From Chloroflexota bacterium (GTDB lineage: Bacteria; Chloroflexota; Anaerolineae; B4-G1), in NCBI GenBank assembly GCA_024232355.1, contig JAAEPW010001232.1:1-5945 (forward strand): a stretch of DNA of 5,945 bases, in the 5' to 3' direction. Position 1 is the first letter of the stretch. The number at the start of each line of letters is the position of its first letter. Positions 4,710 to 5,945 of this stretch are shown piece by piece. Position numbers and translations under genes: made by a program. Below the pieces are notes generated by a model. The model saw only the letters and a program-made list of their open reading frames with translations, was not told the origin of the DNA and searched no databases.

Positions 4710-5798
4710 CTATATCAGCTTTTGCTGTGCTGGTGGACCTGCCCCCTCGACGACCGGCTCCTTGCCATTGCCGCCCAGCGGGTACTTGCTCTCGATCAGT
4801 TTCGCCCATTGGTCATACTCGGTCAGAGCATTGTCCGAATCCAACCCGGCCAGAGTCCCGTCAAGTACCAGGGCGGCCCTTCCTTTTTTGTCAGTGATGT
4901 CCTTCATCGCTCCGTGCTTGATGGCCAACTCTAGGATCGCAGTCTTGGCATCATCGACGGTCTCGAACTTGCTGGGGGTTGATTCCGCAGGGGCAACCTC
5001 GACGGGGGCGGCTTGTGGCTCACCGCCATTACCAGTGGGCATCTCGGCATGTACGCTCTCGGCCTGGGGATCACTGCCGTCATTACCGTTACCAGGTGGC
5101 ATGGCCTTTACCTCCAGTACGTAACGGGGGATGTTCGCGCTACTGTACGTACCGAACTTTTCCTTCAGGTGGGCAAAGACTTTTGCCTCATCCAACCTAG
5201 CTTTGGCAATCAACTTCTTCAGGTCATCGAGCGTATGTGTCTGTGATCCGTGAGATGTATTGTGTTGCTTGGACTGTTGTTTGTGACTGTTGTTACCGCC
5301 AACACGAACCTGGCCCTTGAACACATTGTGACCGACGCCGATCATGGATGCGGCTTTGGTCACCCCATCCGTGACGGCAGATTTACGAGCATCGGTGACA
5401 CGGCTTTTGACCACTTGCTTGCCCCCACAGGCAAAGATGGGTTCACTCCAAACAAGGTTGGTGTCCTCAGTGAGAAATGCCCAATCGTTCGTTTGAATAT
5501 TCCATACGAGCTTCCCACTGCTACCGGCGCAGTTGTCGGTGGACTCGAAGCGATACTGCATACCAACCTCGGTGACAACCTCCGTCTTGCCATTGGTGAG
5601 TATCTCCTGGAACGGGCTATGGACGTAGCACCAGCCTGTACCACAGAGACCAAACACATCGTTGAGCCGTTCGATGACAAAAGCGGCCTTGATGCTGGTC
5701 AACTCGAAGCCTCGACTCGTATCCTTGCTGAGTGCCTCCGGTGGAAATGGGGCCTTGAGGGCCTGAGTTTGCTCATCGGTCAATACTGTTATTTTCAT
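4710..5798 (-). CDS. Rad52-family single-strand annealing protein
   Basis: Predicted phage-type recombination mediator that binds single-stranded DNA as a ring or filament and anneals complementary strands. It has 362 residues. The conserved N-terminal domain spans about 1-155, with LTSIKAAFVIERLNDVFG-GTGW (33-56) and TDARKSAVTDGVTKAASMIG (135-154) matching the two best-conserved Rad52/Rad22 blocks. A Ser/His/Gln-rich linker (about 158-178) leads to a helical patch (TLDDLKKLIAKARLDEAKVF), then a Pro/Gly/Glu-rich region with a repeated element (MPPGNGNDG, MPTGNGGEP). The helical C-terminal part begins at FETVDDAKTAIL. The C-terminal half is longer than the annealing core needs and may contact SSB or RecA. 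The ATG (5796-5798) follows AAGGAG by seven bases. It is the first gene seen of the - strand module, 74 bases before the recA ATG. I am sure of the family, less of any specific subfamily name. Confidence 0.85.
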   Translation of the reverse strand: MKITVLTDEQTQALKAPFPPEALSKDTSRGFELTSIKAAFVIERLNDVFGLCGTGWCYVHSPFQEILTNGKTEVVTEVGMQYRFESTDNCAGSSGKLVWNIQTNDWAFLTEDTNLVWSEPIFACGGKQVVKSRVTDARKSAVTDGVTKAASMIGVGHNVFKGQVRVGGNNSHKQQSKQHNTSHGSQTHTLDDLKKLIAKARLDEAKVFAHLKEKFGTYSSANIPRYVLEVKAMPPGNGNDGSDPQAESVHAEMPTGNGGEPQAAPVEVAPAESTPSKFETVDDAKTAILELAIKHGAMKDITDKKGRAALVLDGTLAGLDSDNALTEYDQWAKLIESKYPLGGNGKEPVVEGAGPPAQQKLI

Positions 5799-5805
5799 CC
5801 TGTAA
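5797..5805 (-). promoter_or_regulatory. TTACAGGAT element at the rad52-like start
   Basis: On the - strand, TTACAGGAT runs from the Shine-Dalgarno into the ATG. The same word TTACAGGA occurs in the recA palindrome arm and in the leader of the 85-aa gene, so three gene leaders of this operon share it. Here only one half-site is present: the partner expected after eight bases is missing. It may be a degenerate operator, or a coincidence with ribosome-binding-site composition. Confidence 0.25.
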
Positions 5806-5854
5806 CTCCTTTTTATTTTAGGCTATGACGCCTCTCGTATATGAAAGCCAAAAT

Positions 5855-5903
5855 CCTTGCTTGGCATAGTTAATCAGCATAGGCTGTGTTAAGCCAGCAA
5901 AGG
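5855..5903. repeat. Bulged inverted repeat in the leader of the rad52-like gene
   Basis: CCTTGCTTGGC (5855-5865) pairs with GCCAGCAAAGG (5893-5903) through ten base pairs with one unpaired base on each side. The 27-base loop contains GCATAG twice, and GTTAAGC (5888-5894) spans the loop and right arm and fits the GTTRRRY core of integron sites. Hairpins with unpaired bases are a feature of attC, but no matching RYYYAAC partner is at the right place. The stretch 5799-5945 holds no gene that I recognise, and no convincing promoter could be picked out on the - strand. Confidence 0.35.
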
Positions 5904-5904
5904 A

Positions 5905-5914
5905 CTTGGGCAAG
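5905..5914. repeat. Second copy of the CTTGGGCAAG repeat
   Basis: This 10-bp palindrome is identical to 1445-1454 just after intI and lies in direct orientation. Similarity continues rightward (GxxGGxTGC in both). The two copies bracket the whole - strand module. A related GGCAAGG-GCAG sequence is at 18-33. It could be a recombination or protein-binding site pair, or chance similarity. Confidence 0.35.
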
Positions 5915-5922
5915 ACGGCTGC

Positions 5923-5939
5923 CAACTCTTTATGAGTTG
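5923..5939. repeat. Small hairpin near right edge
   Basis: CAACTC (5923-5928) and GAGTTG (5934-5939) are exact reverse complements around a five-base TTTAT loop. It is a compact six-pair stem without an adjacent T-run. It lies in the upstream region of the rad52-like gene. Its role is unknown; an operator or structural element is possible. Confidence 0.35.
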
Positions 5940-5945
5940 ACGATC

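Noticed and set aside
5250..5828. Long + strand open frame (192 codons) antisense to the rad52-like gene
   Set aside because: It has no recognisable domain and no good ribosome binding site. The - strand frame has clear Rad52 blocks and a proper start.
1..5945. CRISPR array, rRNA or tRNA genes, insertion-sequence ends
   Set aside because: No regularly spaced repeats, no cloverleaf-like sequence, no transposase gene and no terminal inverted repeats with target duplications were seen by eye.

Overview
The window looks like part of a mobile genetic element, most likely a phage or phage-like plasmid of a bacterium. It carries a compact recombination module that is not typical of a host chromosome: a phage-type Rad52-family annealing protein next to its own intein-containing RecA and a minimal X-family polymerase/nucleotidyltransferase. 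An integron-type tyrosine recombinase (IntI) faces this module. Strong AGGAGG-like ribosome binding sites and ATGA-type gene overlaps are bacterial. I cannot name a host from sequence alone. Two exact CTGT-N8-ACAG boxes would fit a host whose LexA has Escherichia-like specificity, but that is inference.

Layout. Positions 1-421 hold no securely identified gene. At the left edge, two antisense reading frames compete: the end of a + strand gene, or the start of a - strand lipoprotein gene. Next come a cluster of AT-rich inverted repeats (142-209) and a textbook sigma70 promoter (287-315, TTGACA-17-TATTAT) with an operator-like dyad in its spacer. That promoter leads into intI (423-1436, +), which has all catalytic residues and the IntI-specific insertion. 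A hairpin (1438-1464) separates intI from the convergent - strand module.

The - strand module, in transcription order, is: rad52-like annealing protein (5798-4710); a 36-bp perfect palindrome containing an SOS-box match (4653-4688); recA (4635-2701), whose Walker A loop is split by a 281-residue intein with an HNH endonuclease (3577-4419); a second SOS-box match (2652-2667); an unknown 85-aa gene (2643-2386); an unknown 70-aa gene (2389-2177, start-stop overlap); and a PolX-like nucleotidyltransferase (2173-1484). The right edge (5799-5945) is the leader of the Rad52 gene. It contains imperfect inverted repeats and a second copy of a 10-bp palindrome also found just after intI.

How the parts may work together (inference). 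Rad52-like protein anneals single strands, RecA drives strand exchange once its intein has been removed, and the PolX-like enzyme could fill or process ends. IntI could carry out site-specific recombination, possibly on folded single strands as known integron integrases do. The SOS-box matches in two leaders, and the dyad in the intI promoter, suggest damage-responsive control of both halves. No convincing attI or attC site was found, so this is an integron integrase without a visible integron.
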